NCBI RefSeq assembly: GCF_003470205.1
Contig: NZ_QWKP01000220.1
Coordinates: forward strand, 18,997-82,996
DNA from: Cellulomonas rhizosphaerae
GTDB taxonomy: Bacteria; Actinomycetota; Actinomycetes; Actinomycetales; Cellulomonadaceae
Length of the DNA stretch: 64,000 nucleotides
Direction of reading: 5' to 3'
Shown here: piece after piece, positions 1 through 8,252 of the stretch
How the letters are laid out: each line of letters starts with the position of its first letter
How positions within the stretch are numbered: the first letter of the stretch is position 1
Position numbers and translations under genes: made by a program
Notes under the pieces: model-generated
Databases searched by the model: none
What the model was told of the DNA's origin: nothing
The model's input: only the letters and a program-made list of their open reading frames with translations

Positions 1-617
1 GCCGGCAGCAGCGCCGAGAGCAGCTTCGAGACGTGGTTCGGCGTCAGGTGCCCACCGCGCTGAACGTTCGGGAAGAGCCACCCGTCGCACGCGACCAGCG
101 CGTCACGCAGATTCCCGTCGATGATGGGGACAAGACGCTCGTGGCCACCCTTGCCGTGGACCAAGAGCATGTCGCCGTCGTAGTCATTGCGGTGCACCCG
201 CGAAATCTCGCCGGCCCTGAGGCCTGCCAGCGCGCCGAGCTCGACCATGAGGCGCTCGCGGCCGTCGGCCCGTTGCAGCGCGTCGGCGACGATGCCCTCC
301 GGCGTTGGCCTGGGACGCCCGCGGGGCACTCGAACTGTTGGGAGGCCGGCAGCCGGGTCGTGGGTGATGTGGCCGCTGCGCAGCGCCCAGCGGTAGAACC
401 CGCAGACGACAGTCCGCAGTGACTTCTTCGCGGACGGACCAACGGCGAGCTCGCCGAGTAGCCGCTCAAGGTCGGCCGTGGTGACGGCCCAAGGCGAACC
501 CCGGAGCGCTGCGGCCGTGTGGTTCAGGTAGTGGCGGTAGAGCACGATGGTCTGTGGTCTACGACCCGCTCCGCGCAGCGCCTGCACCCATGCCGCGATG
601 GCCCCCTGCCAGTTCAT
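1..617 (-). CDS. Tyrosine recombinase (integrase), C-terminus cut by window edge
   Basis: The minus strand reads open from an ATG at 617 off base 1, about 205 residues. The N-terminal part resembles the core-binding domain of phage-type integrases; the second half resembles the catalytic domain, with LAGLRAGEI (box carrying the first catalytic Arg) and HGKGGHERLVPI (the beta-hairpin Lys region). The His-x-x-Arg and Tyr boxes would lie beyond the window. A GAGGGG ribosome site at 624-629 supports this start. Such enzymes catalyse site-specific integration and excision of phages and integrative elements. A tRNA 3-prime fragment about 275 bp upstream of its start fits a tRNA-targeting integrase sitting at the end of its element. 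Confidence 0.85.
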   Translation of the reverse strand, partial: MNWQGAIAAWVQALRGAGRRPQTIVLYRHYLNHTAAALRGSPWAVTTADLERLLGELAVGPSAKKSLRTVVCGFYRWALRSGHITHDPAAGLPTVRVPRGRPRPTPEGIVADALQRADGRERLMVELGALAGLRAGEISRVHRNDYDGDMLLVHGKGGHERLVPIIDGNLRDALVACDGWLFPNVQRGGHLTPNHVSKLLSALLP

Positions 618-891
618 GCCGTTCCCCTCACTTTGATGTGAAGTGGTGGCATCGGTAGCCGCGACGACGAGTCGCAGGGATGTTCGGCCCGGTTCGCTCG
701 CGCGCCTCACGGTGGGGAGGTTGACGACGCTCGTTCGTGTGGCATTAGCCCTGACCTGCTCGTTTGCCCTACCGAACCGCGCGCGGCGTGGTAACGGCGC
801 GCTGCATCAGGATGCCCGCTCGTCGTCAGCGAACGGTGCAGCAGCCCACGGCCCGACGATCACCCGCGCGTCGCTGACCTGGGGTGACGTG
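618..891. other. Intergenic end of the integrated element
   Basis: About 270 bp between the integrase start and the tRNA fragment. I see no convincing gene: the one plus-strand frame starting at 643 has no ribosome site and an arginine-rich shadow composition. The stretch probably holds the integrase promoter and recombinase arm sites, but I cannot point to specific repeats. Confidence 0.4.
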
Positions 892-931
892 TAATCCGCG
901 GGTTGTGGGTTCGATCCCCACGGGGCCCACC
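892..931 (+). other. tRNA-Lys 3-prime fragment, probable attachment site (attL/attR)
   Basis: From 892 the sequence has the 3-prime half of an actinobacterial tRNA-Lys: end of the anticodon loop TAA, stem strand TCCGC, variable loop GGGTT, T-arm GTGGG-TTCGATC-CCCAC, acceptor strand GGGGCCC, discriminator A. The bases before 892 do not form the matching anticodon stem (GCGGA would be needed at 883-887) or a D-arm, so the tRNA is not intact. Integrases of this family often recombine within the anticodon loop, leaving an intact tRNA at one end of the element and a 3-prime copy at the other. I infer this is the distal att site; the partner lies left of the window. Confidence 0.7.
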
Positions 932-937
932 GATCGA

Positions 938-1909
938 TCAGCGCGACTCGATGCGGGCGCGGAGCAGGACGACCTCGTCGTCCGAGAGCACCGACGCCGG
1001 CAGCATCCAGAACCCGCTCGACGCCTGCACGCGCAGCAGCAGCACGTCGCCCCGCCGCTCCACCCGGTCGAACGTCGAGTAGGGGGCCTCGACGCGGGCT
1101 GTCGCCCAGTCGGCCCGTACGCCGTCGGCGCCGATGACGAACGACACGGTCGAGCCCGGCGGCTGCTGCCGGCGGACCGCTCGTCGACAGGACAGATACA
1201 TGACGGCGACGAGAAGAACGAGGAACGCGGCACAGACGATGACCCCGCCGGCACCGCCCGTGACGTAGAAACCGAGGACTCCCACGACGACGATCGCCGC
1301 GACGACCGTGAGGCGCGGCCGACCCAAGAAGACGGCTCGCACTCCGGCCCACCCCGCCTGGCCCGCGTAGCTCCCGTCGGGCACGAACGTCTTGACGATG
1401 TCGCCCGGTTCGGCAGCCGTCGAGACGGGTGGCGCGGGCTGCGGGCGGCCGGCGATCCGCGCGCGCAGCTCGGCGAGCGCGTCGTCGGGCAGCATCGCGG
1501 CCGCGAACCCCACAGGCGGCAGCCCGCGGCGCGTCAGCACGACGAAGCCGCGCCGCACCCGGATGGCACGGACGGTCGCGTACGGGATGGCCGCCGAGCC
1601 CGTCGGGTCCTCCAGCAGCAGCTCGTGTGGCCCGAGCGCGGCGCGGACGACCGAGCCCGGGGTCACTGCGCGCCCGCACTGGCGGCGGTAGATCCAGTAC
1701 TGCAGGGCGGCGAGGGATCCGAACGCGAGCGCGAAGACCACCGGGGAGATCCAGTCGCCGTCGACCAGCGCAAACAGCAGCATCAGCAGGAGGAGCACGG
1801 GGACCACGAGCGCCCAGGGCTTGCGCCAGAAGTGGACCATCATCGCCAGCGCGGCACGGTGCGGGTAGTCCGCTCCAGCCGTCGTCTCGTGCCACTGCAG
1901 GTCAGTCAC
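938..1909 (-). CDS. Membrane protein with two YcxB-like repeats
   Basis: 323 residues, start GTG at 1909. The protein is an internal duplication: each half has a pair of hydrophobic helices (about residues 30-65 and 195-235) followed by a soluble segment of YcxB/PH-like type. The ends of the two halves match in style: PVGFAAAMLPDDALAELRARI in the first, FWMLPASVLSDDEVVLLRARI in the second. Single-copy YcxB-like proteins are common in Firmicutes and Actinobacteria and have no firmly known role. A -10 box TACGCT (1917-1922, minus) lies 7 nt before the GTG, predicting a leaderless mRNA. The gene sits just outside the att fragment, so it belongs to the host chromosome. Function unknown. Confidence 0.8.
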   Translation of the reverse strand: MTDLQWHETTAGADYPHRAALAMMVHFWRKPWALVVPVLLLLMLLFALVDGDWISPVVFALAFGSLAALQYWIYRRQCGRAVTPGSVVRAALGPHELLLEDPTGSAAIPYATVRAIRVRRGFVVLTRRGLPPVGFAAAMLPDDALAELRARIAGRPQPAPPVSTAAEPGDIVKTFVPDGSYAGQAGWAGVRAVFLGRPRLTVVAAIVVVGVLGFYVTGGAGGVIVCAAFLVLLVAVMYLSCRRAVRRQQPPGSTVSFVIGADGVRADWATARVEAPYSTFDRVERRGDVLLLRVQASSGFWMLPASVLSDDEVVLLRARIESR

Positions 1910-1969
1910 GCGCCGTAGCGTACGGCGGCCGACGAGCCGGGCCCGCCTGGGCGGGCCCGGCCGCGCGGG

Positions 1970-2866
1970 TCACGCTCCGGTGTAGTACCCCGCCTCGATG
2001 TCCGCCAGGATCCCCTGCTCGCGCGGCTCCCACCCGAGCAGCTCACGCGTGAGGGCGCTCGAGGACGGGATGTCGAGCGCGAAGAACCGCCCGATCCAGC
2101 CGAAGTGCGCGTCTACGTCGTCGGGCGCGATCGACGCGGCGGGCACGCCGAGCCCGCGGCCGAGCGCCTCGGCGATCGCGCGGGTCGGCACCCCCTCCTC
2201 GCCGATCGCGTGCACCACGGTCCCGGCGGGCGCGCTGTCGAGGGCGAGGGCGACGAGCCGTGCGGCGTCGCGGCGGTGCACAGCCGGCCACAGGTTCGAG
2301 CCGTCGCCGACGTAGCCCGCTACGCCCTGGGTGCGGGCGATGCCCGCCAGGGTCGCGACGAAGCCGTGGTCGCCCTCGCCGTGCACGGTCGGGGCGAAGC
2401 GCAGCGCGACCGATCGGACGCCGCGCGTCGCGTAGTCCAGCGCGAGGTTCTCCCCGCCGCCGCGCGGCGAGCCGGGACCGCTCGCCAGCGAGGGGACACG
2501 CTCGGTCACGACGCTGCCAGGCGCGAGGCCAGCCGTGCCGGAGGCGAGCAGGAACGGCCGGTCCGACCCCTCGAGCGTGTCGAGGAAGGTCTGGACGACG
2601 GCCCGTTCGGTGGCCCAGGCGCCGGGCATGTCGGAGAAGTCGTGCTTGAAGCCGAGGTGGATCACCGCGTCGGCGGCGGCAGCCGCGGAACGCAGGCTCT
2701 CGAGGTCATCGAGGCTGCCGGCGTGGGGCTCGGCGCCGGCGGCGACGATGCGGGCGGCCGACTCGTCGGACCGGGCGAGGCCGACGACGTGGTGGCCGGC
2801 TGCGAGGAGCTCGGGGACGACGGCCGAGCCGATCCAGCCGGAGGCTCCGGTGACGAAGACGCGCAT
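1970..2866 (-). CDS. NAD(P)-dependent epimerase/dehydratase family protein (atypical SDR)
   Basis: 298 residues from the ATG at 2866, chosen because AAGGAG lies 6 nt upstream at 2873-2878. The N-terminus MRVFVTGASGWIGSAVVPEL is the Rossmann glycine motif of extended short-chain dehydrogenases. The usual catalytic Tyr-x3-Lys is not clear: the best candidate reads YATRG, so the Lys is missing and the protein belongs with atypical epimerase-like SDRs. Substrate unknown. It is divergent from a TetR gene and the shared intergenic carries two near-identical 22-bp repeats, so it is probably repressed by that TetR protein. Confidence 0.85.
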   Translation of the reverse strand: MRVFVTGASGWIGSAVVPELLAAGHHVVGLARSDESAARIVAAGAEPHAGSLDDLESLRSAAAAADAVIHLGFKHDFSDMPGAWATERAVVQTFLDTLEGSDRPFLLASGTAGLAPGSVVTERVPSLASGPGSPRGGGENLALDYATRGVRSVALRFAPTVHGEGDHGFVATLAGIARTQGVAGYVGDGSNLWPAVHRRDAARLVALALDSAPAGTVVHAIGEEGVPTRAIAEALGRGLGVPAASIAPDDVDAHFGWIGRFFALDIPSSSALTRELLGWEPREQGILADIEAGYYTGA

Positions 2867-2881
2867 GGGGTACTCCTTGGT

Positions 2882-2937
2882 GATGTCAGTTGCTGTCATC
2901 ACTCACGATAGACCCGATGTCAGATCCTGTCATCACT
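2882..2937. promoter_or_regulatory. Paired 22-bp repeats, probable TetR operators
   Basis: The segments 2882-2903 and 2916-2937 are direct copies identical at 20 of 22 positions (GATGTCAG, two variable bases among three, then CTGTCATCACT), spaced 34 bp. They lie between the epimerase and the TetR gene. The second copy ends on the first base of the predicted -10 box of the TetR gene (TACACT, 2937-2942). I infer autoregulation and repression of both genes. Confidence 0.6.
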
Positions 2938-2949
2938 ACACTCCCCCTC

Positions 2950-3516
2950 ATGGGTCGATGGGAACCGGGCGCGCGCGGCCGACTGGCGCAGGTGGCGCTC
3001 GAGCTCTACGCGGAGCGCGGGTACGAGCAGACGACCGTCGGCGACATCGCCGAGCGCGCCGGCGTCACCGAGCGGACCTTCTTCCGGCACTTCCCGGACA
3101 AGCGCGAGGTGCTGTTCGACGGCTCCGGAACCTTGCAGTCGATGCTCGTCGCCGCCATCGCGCAGGCACCGGCCGACAGGGCTCCTCTCGAGGTCGTCGG
3201 CGAGGCGTTCGCCCCCATCGGCCGACTGCTCGGCGAGACGCGCGACCACGCCGTTCGTCGGGCCGCCGTGGTCGCCGCCAACCCGAGCCTCATGGAGCGC
3301 GAGCTGCTCAAGATGGCCACGCTCGCCACCGCCGCGGCCACCGCCCTGCGCGAGCGCGGCACCCCCGCGGTGACGGCGACGGTCGCCGCGGAGGCCGGGG
3401 TGACCGCGTTCCGCATCGGCTTCGAGGCGTGGATCGCCGGCCCCGAGGAGGGCGACCTGGCCGCCGACATCGCCGCAGCGCTCGACGAGCTCCGCGCACT
3501 GGCCTCGGGCACCTGA
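2950..3516 (+). CDS. TetR family transcriptional regulator
   Basis: 188 residues. The N-terminal helix-turn-helix covers about residues 10-55 (TTVGDIAERAGVTERTFFRHF followed by DKREVLF), the TetR DNA-binding signature; the C-terminal ligand domain is alanine-rich. I place the start at ATG 2950 because TACACT (2937-2942) lies exactly 7 nt upstream, a leaderless arrangement, and because an earlier ATG at 2917 would put the coding region inside the operator repeat. Divergent from the epimerase gene, which is its likely target. Confidence 0.88.
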   Translation: MGRWEPGARGRLAQVALELYAERGYEQTTVGDIAERAGVTERTFFRHFPDKREVLFDGSGTLQSMLVAAIAQAPADRAPLEVVGEAFAPIGRLLGETRDHAVRRAAVVAANPSLMERELLKMATLATAAATALRERGTPAVTATVAAEAGVTAFRIGFEAWIAGPEEGDLAADIAAALDELRALASGT

Positions 3517-3718
3517 TCCGCGCCGATCGCTGCAGGGAACGTTGCAGCCCGCGCACCGCTGAGCAGCACGAACGCTGCGACGAGAGCTGCGTTCACGGGG
3601 ATGGGCGGGGATGGGGCCGGCCGGCGCGCCAGGGTGCACGCGGGCGAGGGATCGCAGGCTGAGACACCCGGAGGTACGCTCCCAGACACCGAAGACGCTG
3701 AACCAGGTGGGGAGTCAC

Positions 3719-4138
3719 GTGGCTGAGAAGCGCAAGACGATGAGCGACCGGATCCGCGCGTTCGACATCGGGTCGAGCACGGCGGACGCCCTGGGCAAGG
3801 GCATCGACAAGCTGCCGGTGAGCGCCCAGACCCAGGCGACGCTGAAGTCCAAGGCGGCCCCCGTGGTGGCCGGGGCGGCCGCCGGAGCGGTGACGTTCGC
3901 GACCGCCGCGGTGGACGCGGGCACCCGCGCGTACGACGCAACGAAGGTGGGCGCGCGCGCCGCCAAGCCTGACGAGCCGCGCCTGATCGACGTGCCGGAC
4001 GTCCCGGAGGACGACGCCGTCGTCGACCTCGACGGATCGGTGCCGGACAAGCTCGACCGCCTCGTGCGCCTGCACGAGTCCGGAGTCCTCGACGACGAGG
4101 AGTTCGCCGCGGCCAAGCGGCAGACGCTCGGCCTCTAG
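3719..4138 (+). CDS. SHOCT domain protein
   Basis: 139 residues from GTG 3719, supported by GGTGGGGAG just upstream. The C-terminal 30 residues (DKLDRLVRLHESGVLDDEEF onward) match the SHOCT short C-terminal domain, often found at the end of stress or membrane-associated proteins. The middle holds an alanine/glycine-rich hydrophobic stretch (PVVAGAAAGAVTFATAAVDAG) that may contact the membrane. No defined function. The gene stands alone, followed by a weak stem-loop at 4156-4182. Confidence 0.7.
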   Translation: MAEKRKTMSDRIRAFDIGSSTADALGKGIDKLPVSAQTQATLKSKAAPVVAGAAAGAVTFATAAVDAGTRAYDATKVGARAAKPDEPRLIDVPDVPEDDAVVDLDGSVPDKLDRLVRLHESGVLDDEEFAAAKRQTLGL

Positions 4139-4194
4139 CACCACCACGACCTGCAGCGACGGCCCGCCCGGGCCGCCGTCGCACGGTTGCGCGT

Positions 4195-4288
4195 GTGAAC
4201 GTTCACGCGCGCGTGTGACCACACCGAGACCGCGGCGTTACTCATTGGTAGCAACTGGGTGACCTGTGACACAACTGTGTGCTAGACA
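4195..4288 (+). promoter_or_regulatory. Palindrome and probable promoter of the ABC operon
   Basis: A perfect 12-bp palindrome GTGAACGTTCAC spans 4195-4206. Downstream, GTGACC (4259-4264) and TAGACA (4283-4288) are separated by 18 bp and fit a -35/-10 pair, which would give a leader of about 50 nt before the binding-protein gene. The palindrome has the CG-centred form used by LacI-type and other repressors; the factor is unknown. Confidence 0.4.
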
Positions 4289-4346
4289 ACCGTCCACCTG
4301 GAATCAAGCCGGCCACCACGGGCGGCTCTGACGGAAGAGGAACCGG

Positions 4347-5984
4347 ATGTCTTCGCTTGCTGGAAACCGGCGTCGCCTCGTCGCGACGACCGCAGGACTG
4401 GCCGTGGGTGCGCTCGTGCTCACGGCATGCTCGAGCAACAAGGACGACGACGGCGCCTCGGGCGACGGCGGCGGAACCCTGACGATCGGCACCACCGACA
4501 AGGTGACCTCGCTCGACCCCGCCGGGTCGTACGACAACGGCTCGTTCGCCGTGATGAACCAGGTCTACCCGTTCCTGCTGAACACGCCGTACGGCAGCCC
4601 AGACGTCGAGCCGGACATCGCCGAGTCGGCCGAGTTCACGGGCCCCACGGAGTACACCGTCAAGCTCAAGGCCGGCCTGAAGTGGGCCAACGGCCACGAC
4701 CTGACCTCGTCGGACGTGAAGTTCACGTTCGACCGCCAGGTCAAGATCGCCGACGAGAACGGCCCGTCGTCGCTGCTCTACAACCTCGAGAGCACCGAGG
4801 CCGTGGACCCGACGACGGTGGTCTTCCACCTGAAGTCGAAGGACGACCAGATCTTCCCGCAGATCCTGTCGAGCCCGGCCGGCCCGATCGTCGACGAGGA
4901 GTCCTTCTCCCCCGACGCGCTCACGCCGGACGCCGACATCGTCAAGGCCAACGCTTTCGCTGGCCAGTACGAGATCACGGACTACGACCTGAACAACCTC
5001 GTCGCGTACAAGGCGTTCGACGGCTACAAGGGCATCCTGGGCGCGGCCAAGACCGCCGAGGTCAACGTCAAATACTACGCCGAGGCGTCCAACCTCAAGC
5101 TCGACATCCAGCAGGGCAACATCGACGTCGCGTTCCGCAGCCTGGCCGCGACCGACATCGACGACCTGCGCAAGGACGACAAGGTCACGGTCGTCGACGG
5201 CCCCGGCGGCGAGATCCGCTACATCACGTTCAACTTCGACACCCAGCCCTACGGCGCGAAGACCCCCGAGGCCGACCCGGCCAAGGCGCTCGCCGTCCGG
5301 CAGGCCGTCGCGGACCTGATCGACCGCAAGGCCCTCTCCGAGCAGGTCTACAAGGGCACCTACACGCCCCTGTACTCCTACGTGCCCGACGGCCTGACCG
5401 GCGCGACCGAGTCGCTCAAGGGCCTGTACGGCGACGGCCAGGGCGGACCCGACGCGGCCAAGGCGAAGAAGACGCTCGAGGACGCCGGCGTCACGCTGCC
5501 GGTGCAGCTCAAGCTGCAGTACTCGAGCGAGCACTACGGTCCGTCGTCGGCCGACGAGTACGGCCAGATCAAGGACCAGCTGCAGGCCGACGGCATCTTC
5601 GCCGTCGACTCGAAGTCCACCGAGTGGGGCCAGTACTCCGACGACCGCGTCGCCGACGTCTACCCGGCCTACCAGCTCGGCTGGTTCCCGGACTACTCGG
5701 ACGCCGACAACTACCTGACGCCGTTCTTCCTCACGGAGAACTTCCTGTCCAACCACTACGACAACAAGCAGGTCAACGACCTGATCCTGCAGCAGGCCAC
5801 CACGGCCGACGCCGACGCCCGGACCAAGCTCATCGAGCAGATCCAGGACCTCGTGGCGAAGGACCTGTCCACGGTCCCGTACCTGCAGGGCGCCCAGGTC
5901 GCCGTCGTCGGCAAGGACGTGAAGGGCACCGAGGACACCCTCGACGCCTCCTTCAAGTTCCGCTACGCGGCCCTGTCGAAGTAA
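4347..5984 (+). CDS. ABC transporter substrate-binding lipoprotein (oligopeptide/nickel family 5)
   Basis: 545 residues. Signal peptide with lipobox VLTAC, lipidated Cys at residue 28, so it is anchored on the outer face of the membrane. The remainder is a family 5 extracellular solute-binding protein (LTIGTTDKVTSLDPAG, then PDIAESAEFT, KLKAGLKWANG). These bind oligopeptides, nickel or sometimes oligosaccharides; the sequence does not reveal the ligand. GGAAGAGGAA precedes the ATG. First gene of an operon with two permeases and a fused ATPase, separated from the permease by a strong stem-loop that probably sets a high binding-protein to permease ratio. Confidence 0.93.
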   Translation: MSSLAGNRRRLVATTAGLAVGALVLTACSSNKDDDGASGDGGGTLTIGTTDKVTSLDPAGSYDNGSFAVMNQVYPFLLNTPYGSPDVEPDIAESAEFTGPTEYTVKLKAGLKWANGHDLTSSDVKFTFDRQVKIADENGPSSLLYNLESTEAVDPTTVVFHLKSKDDQIFPQILSSPAGPIVDEESFSPDALTPDADIVKANAFAGQYEITDYDLNNLVAYKAFDGYKGILGAAKTAEVNVKYYAEASNLKLDIQQGNIDVAFRSLAATDIDDLRKDDKVTVVDGPGGEIRYITFNFDTQPYGAKTPEADPAKALAVRQAVADLIDRKALSEQVYKGTYTPLYSYVPDGLTGATESLKGLYGDGQGGPDAAKAKKTLEDAGVTLPVQLKLQYSSEHYGPSSADEYGQIKDQLQADGIFAVDSKSTEWGQYSDDRVADVYPAYQLGWFPDYSDADNYLTPFFLTENFLSNHYDNKQVNDLILQQATTADADARTKLIEQIQDLVAKDLSTVPYLQGAQVAVVGKDVKGTEDTLDASFKFRYAALSK

Positions 5985-5991
5985 GGCCGAC

Positions 5992-6024
5992 GAGCCCCCG
6001 CTCCCATCCCGGGAGCGGGGGCTC
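5992..6024 (+). terminator. Intra-operon stem-loop after the binding-protein gene
   Basis: Perfect 14-bp inverted repeat: GAGCCCCCGCTCCC (5992-6005), loop of 5 nt, GGGAGCGGGGGCTC (6011-6024). No T-run follows. Located between the binding-protein stop and the first permease; likely a partial terminator or an RNA-stabilising 3-prime end. Confidence 0.75.
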
Positions 6025-6058
6025 GCCCGGTCCCCACCCGCACCACGTCAGGACCTTC

Positions 6059-7165
6059 ATGACCTCGACCACCACGAGCGAGCCGACCGACGTCGATCCG
6101 GCTCCGCTCCCCGGCACCACGAAGACCGGACCCCGCAAGTCCGGCGGAGGCCTCGGCCGCTACCTGCTGGTCCGCTTCCTGCTGATCTTCCCGACGATCC
6201 TCATCCTCGTGACGACCGTGTTCGTCATGATGCGGGCCACGGGCGACCCGATCACCGCGGCCCTCGGCGGCCGCCTCCCTCCGGACCAGCTGGCCGAGCG
6301 CATCCACAGCGCGGGCTACGACCGCCCGGTGCTCGTGCAGTACCTCGACTACCTCGGCAGCATCCTGCGCGGCGACTTCGGCACGACGATCTCCGACCAC
6401 CGCCCGGTCACCGAGGTGCTGCTCACGTACGGCACGGCGACCCTCGAGCTCGCCGCGTACGCGCTGGTCGTGGCGTTCCTCGTCGGCATCCCGCTCGGCC
6501 GGATCGCCGCAGCGCGCCGCGACCGCGGCGTCGACGCGACGCTGCGCATCTCCGCCGTCGTCGTCTACGCGACGCCTGTCTTCTTCGCCGGCATCCTGCT
6601 CAAGCTCGTGTTCTCGGTGTGGCTCGACTGGCTCCCCGTGGCGGGCCGCGCGACGACCGGCACCGAGATCCAGCTGCAGCGCCACGGCGCGGGCACCGGC
6701 ATCTACCTGATCGACGCGATCAGCACGGGCGACCCCGCCGCGGTGCAGGACGTGCTCGAGCACGCCATCCTGCCCGCGCTCGCCCTCGGCCTGCTCACCG
6801 CCGGCGTGTTCCTGCGCCTGGTGCGCACCAACGTCATCGGCACGCTCTCGACCGGCTACGTCGAGGCCGCGCGCTCCCGGGGCGTGCACGAGCGCCGGCT
6901 GCTGCGCAAGCACGCGTGGCGGCCCGCGCTCGTCCCGATCATCACCGTCATCGGCCTCCAGATCGCCATGCTGCTCGCAGGCGCCGTCCTCACCGAGACC
7001 ACGTTCGAGTGGAAGGGCCTCGGCTTCCAGCTCGTCCAGTACCTGCTGGCGCGCGACTTCGTCGCCGTGCAGGGCCTGGTCGCGCTGCTCGCCGTCATCG
7101 TCGCCGTGACGAACTTCCTGGTCGACGTCGTCGCGGCCCTCGTCGACCCCCGGATCAGGTACTGA
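6059..7165 (+). CDS. ABC transporter permease (DppB/OppB type)
   Basis: 368 residues, about six transmembrane helices after a hydrophilic N-terminal tail of about 30 residues. The DppB-type features are visible: the N-terminal sequence LVRFLLIFPTILILV, the region GDPITAALGGRLPPDQL and the cytoplasmic EAA-type loop YVEAARSRGVHERRLLRKHA that docks to the ATPase. The start at 6059 gives the usual N-terminus; no strong ribosome site is seen. It ends one base before the next permease gene, so the two are co-transcribed. Confidence 0.92.
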   Translation: MTSTTTSEPTDVDPAPLPGTTKTGPRKSGGGLGRYLLVRFLLIFPTILILVTTVFVMMRATGDPITAALGGRLPPDQLAERIHSAGYDRPVLVQYLDYLGSILRGDFGTTISDHRPVTEVLLTYGTATLELAAYALVVAFLVGIPLGRIAAARRDRGVDATLRISAVVVYATPVFFAGILLKLVFSVWLDWLPVAGRATTGTEIQLQRHGAGTGIYLIDAISTGDPAAVQDVLEHAILPALALGLLTAGVFLRLVRTNVIGTLSTGYVEAARSRGVHERRLLRKHAWRPALVPIITVIGLQIAMLLAGAVLTETTFEWKGLGFQLVQYLLARDFVAVQGLVALLAVIVAVTNFLVDVVAALVDPRIRY

Positions 7166-7166
7166 C

Positions 7167-8252
7167 ATGACCACCGTCATCCCCGAGAGGGCCCCGCTCT
7201 ACAAGCGCCTGCCCGTCGTCCACCAGCTGCGCACGAGCGTCGGCCTGCAACGCACGATGCTCGTCGCCGGCCTCGTGCTCACCGCGATCTTCGTCCTCAC
7301 CGCGATCTTCGCGCCGCTCCTGGCGCCCTACAGCTGGGACCAACTGCGCGCCGGCGGCGAGCTCTTCGGCGCCCAGCAGGGACCGTCCGCCGACCACTGG
7401 CTCGGCACCACGGTCGGCGGGTTCGACGTGCTCAGCCGCGTCATCTGGGGCGCGCGCACCGCGCTGCTCACGATCGTCATCGGCGTCGCGCTGTCGATCT
7501 TCCTCGGCGTCGCCATCGGCCTGGTCTCCGGCTACTTCGGCGGCTGGCTCGACCGCGTGCTCGTCGTGATCGCCGACGCGATCTACGCGTTCCCGTCCCT
7601 GCTGCTCGCGATCCTCGCGGCCATCGTCATCAGCGGCGGCCAGTCCTCGATGTGGGGCGGCATCCTGGCCACCGCCATCTCGATCACGGTCGTGTTCATC
7701 CCGCAGTACTTCCGCGTCATCCGGGCCGAGGCCGTACGGATCAAGGCCGAGGCGTTCGTCGAGTCGGCGCGCGTGGTCGGGTCCAGCCACACCCGGATCA
7801 TGACCCGCCACGTGCTGCGCAACTCGACCCGCACGCTGCCGCTGATCGTCACCCTCAACGCGGGCGAGGCGGTGCTCACGCTCGCCGGGCTCGGGTTCCT
7901 CGGCTTCGGCATCGAGCCCACCGAGGCGGGCGACTGGGGCTACGACCTCAACAAGGCCCTGGCCGACGTGACGAGCGGCATCTGGTGGACCGCCATCCCG
8001 CCGGGCGTCGCGATCATCCTCGCCGTGCTCGGCGTCAGCCTCGTGGGCGAGTCCCTCAACGACCTCGCCGACCCGCGCCTGCGCACGCGTCGTCGCGCCG
8101 CGGCGACCGCGGGCGTGGTGGGCACGACGACGGCCGTGCCGGGCGGCGTGCTCAGCGCCGGACCGGAGGGAGTCGCCGGTATGGACGACCTCGAGGGCCC
8201 GCCCGACTTCCCCCTGTCCGGCCCCACGGCCGAGGACGGAGAGCGCGCGTGA
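7167..8252 (+). CDS. ABC transporter permease (DppC/OppC type)
   Basis: 361 residues with the N-terminal OppC-type helix (about 30-55), the sequence HWLGTTVGGFDVLSRVIWGARTAL near residue 75 in which LGTD-x-x-G-x-D is typical, and the EAA loop FVESARVVGSSHTRIMTRHVL. The C-terminal 60 residues are hydrophilic and Gly/Pro-rich, longer than in most homologues. Its TGA overlaps the GTG of the ATPase gene, so translation is coupled. Confidence 0.92.
   Translation: MTTVIPERAPLYKRLPVVHQLRTSVGLQRTMLVAGLVLTAIFVLTAIFAPLLAPYSWDQLRAGGELFGAQQGPSADHWLGTTVGGFDVLSRVIWGARTALLTIVIGVALSIFLGVAIGLVSGYFGGWLDRVLVVIADAIYAFPSLLLAILAAIVISGGQSSMWGGILATAISITVVFIPQYFRVIRAEAVRIKAEAFVESARVVGSSHTRIMTRHVLRNSTRTLPLIVTLNAGEAVLTLAGLGFLGFGIEPTEAGDWGYDLNKALADVTSGIWWTAIPPGVAIILAVLGVSLVGESLNDLADPRLRTRRRAAATAGVVGTTTAVPGGVLSAGPEGVAGMDDLEGPPDFPLSGPTAEDGERA

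Noticed and set aside
643..894. An 83-codon plus-strand frame between the integrase and the att fragment, considered as an excisionase
   Set aside because: No helix-turn-helix pattern, no ribosome site, and it runs into the tRNA fragment.
883..931. An intact tRNA-Thr (TGT) gene
   Set aside because: TGT falls at the anticodon position, but the 5-prime anticodon stem and D-arm are absent; identity with tRNA-Lys from 892 onward explains it better as a 3-prime fragment.
4242..5756. A minus-strand frame of about 500 codons, Val/Gly/Asp-rich
   Set aside because: Antisense to the binding-protein gene, no domain, no ribosome site.
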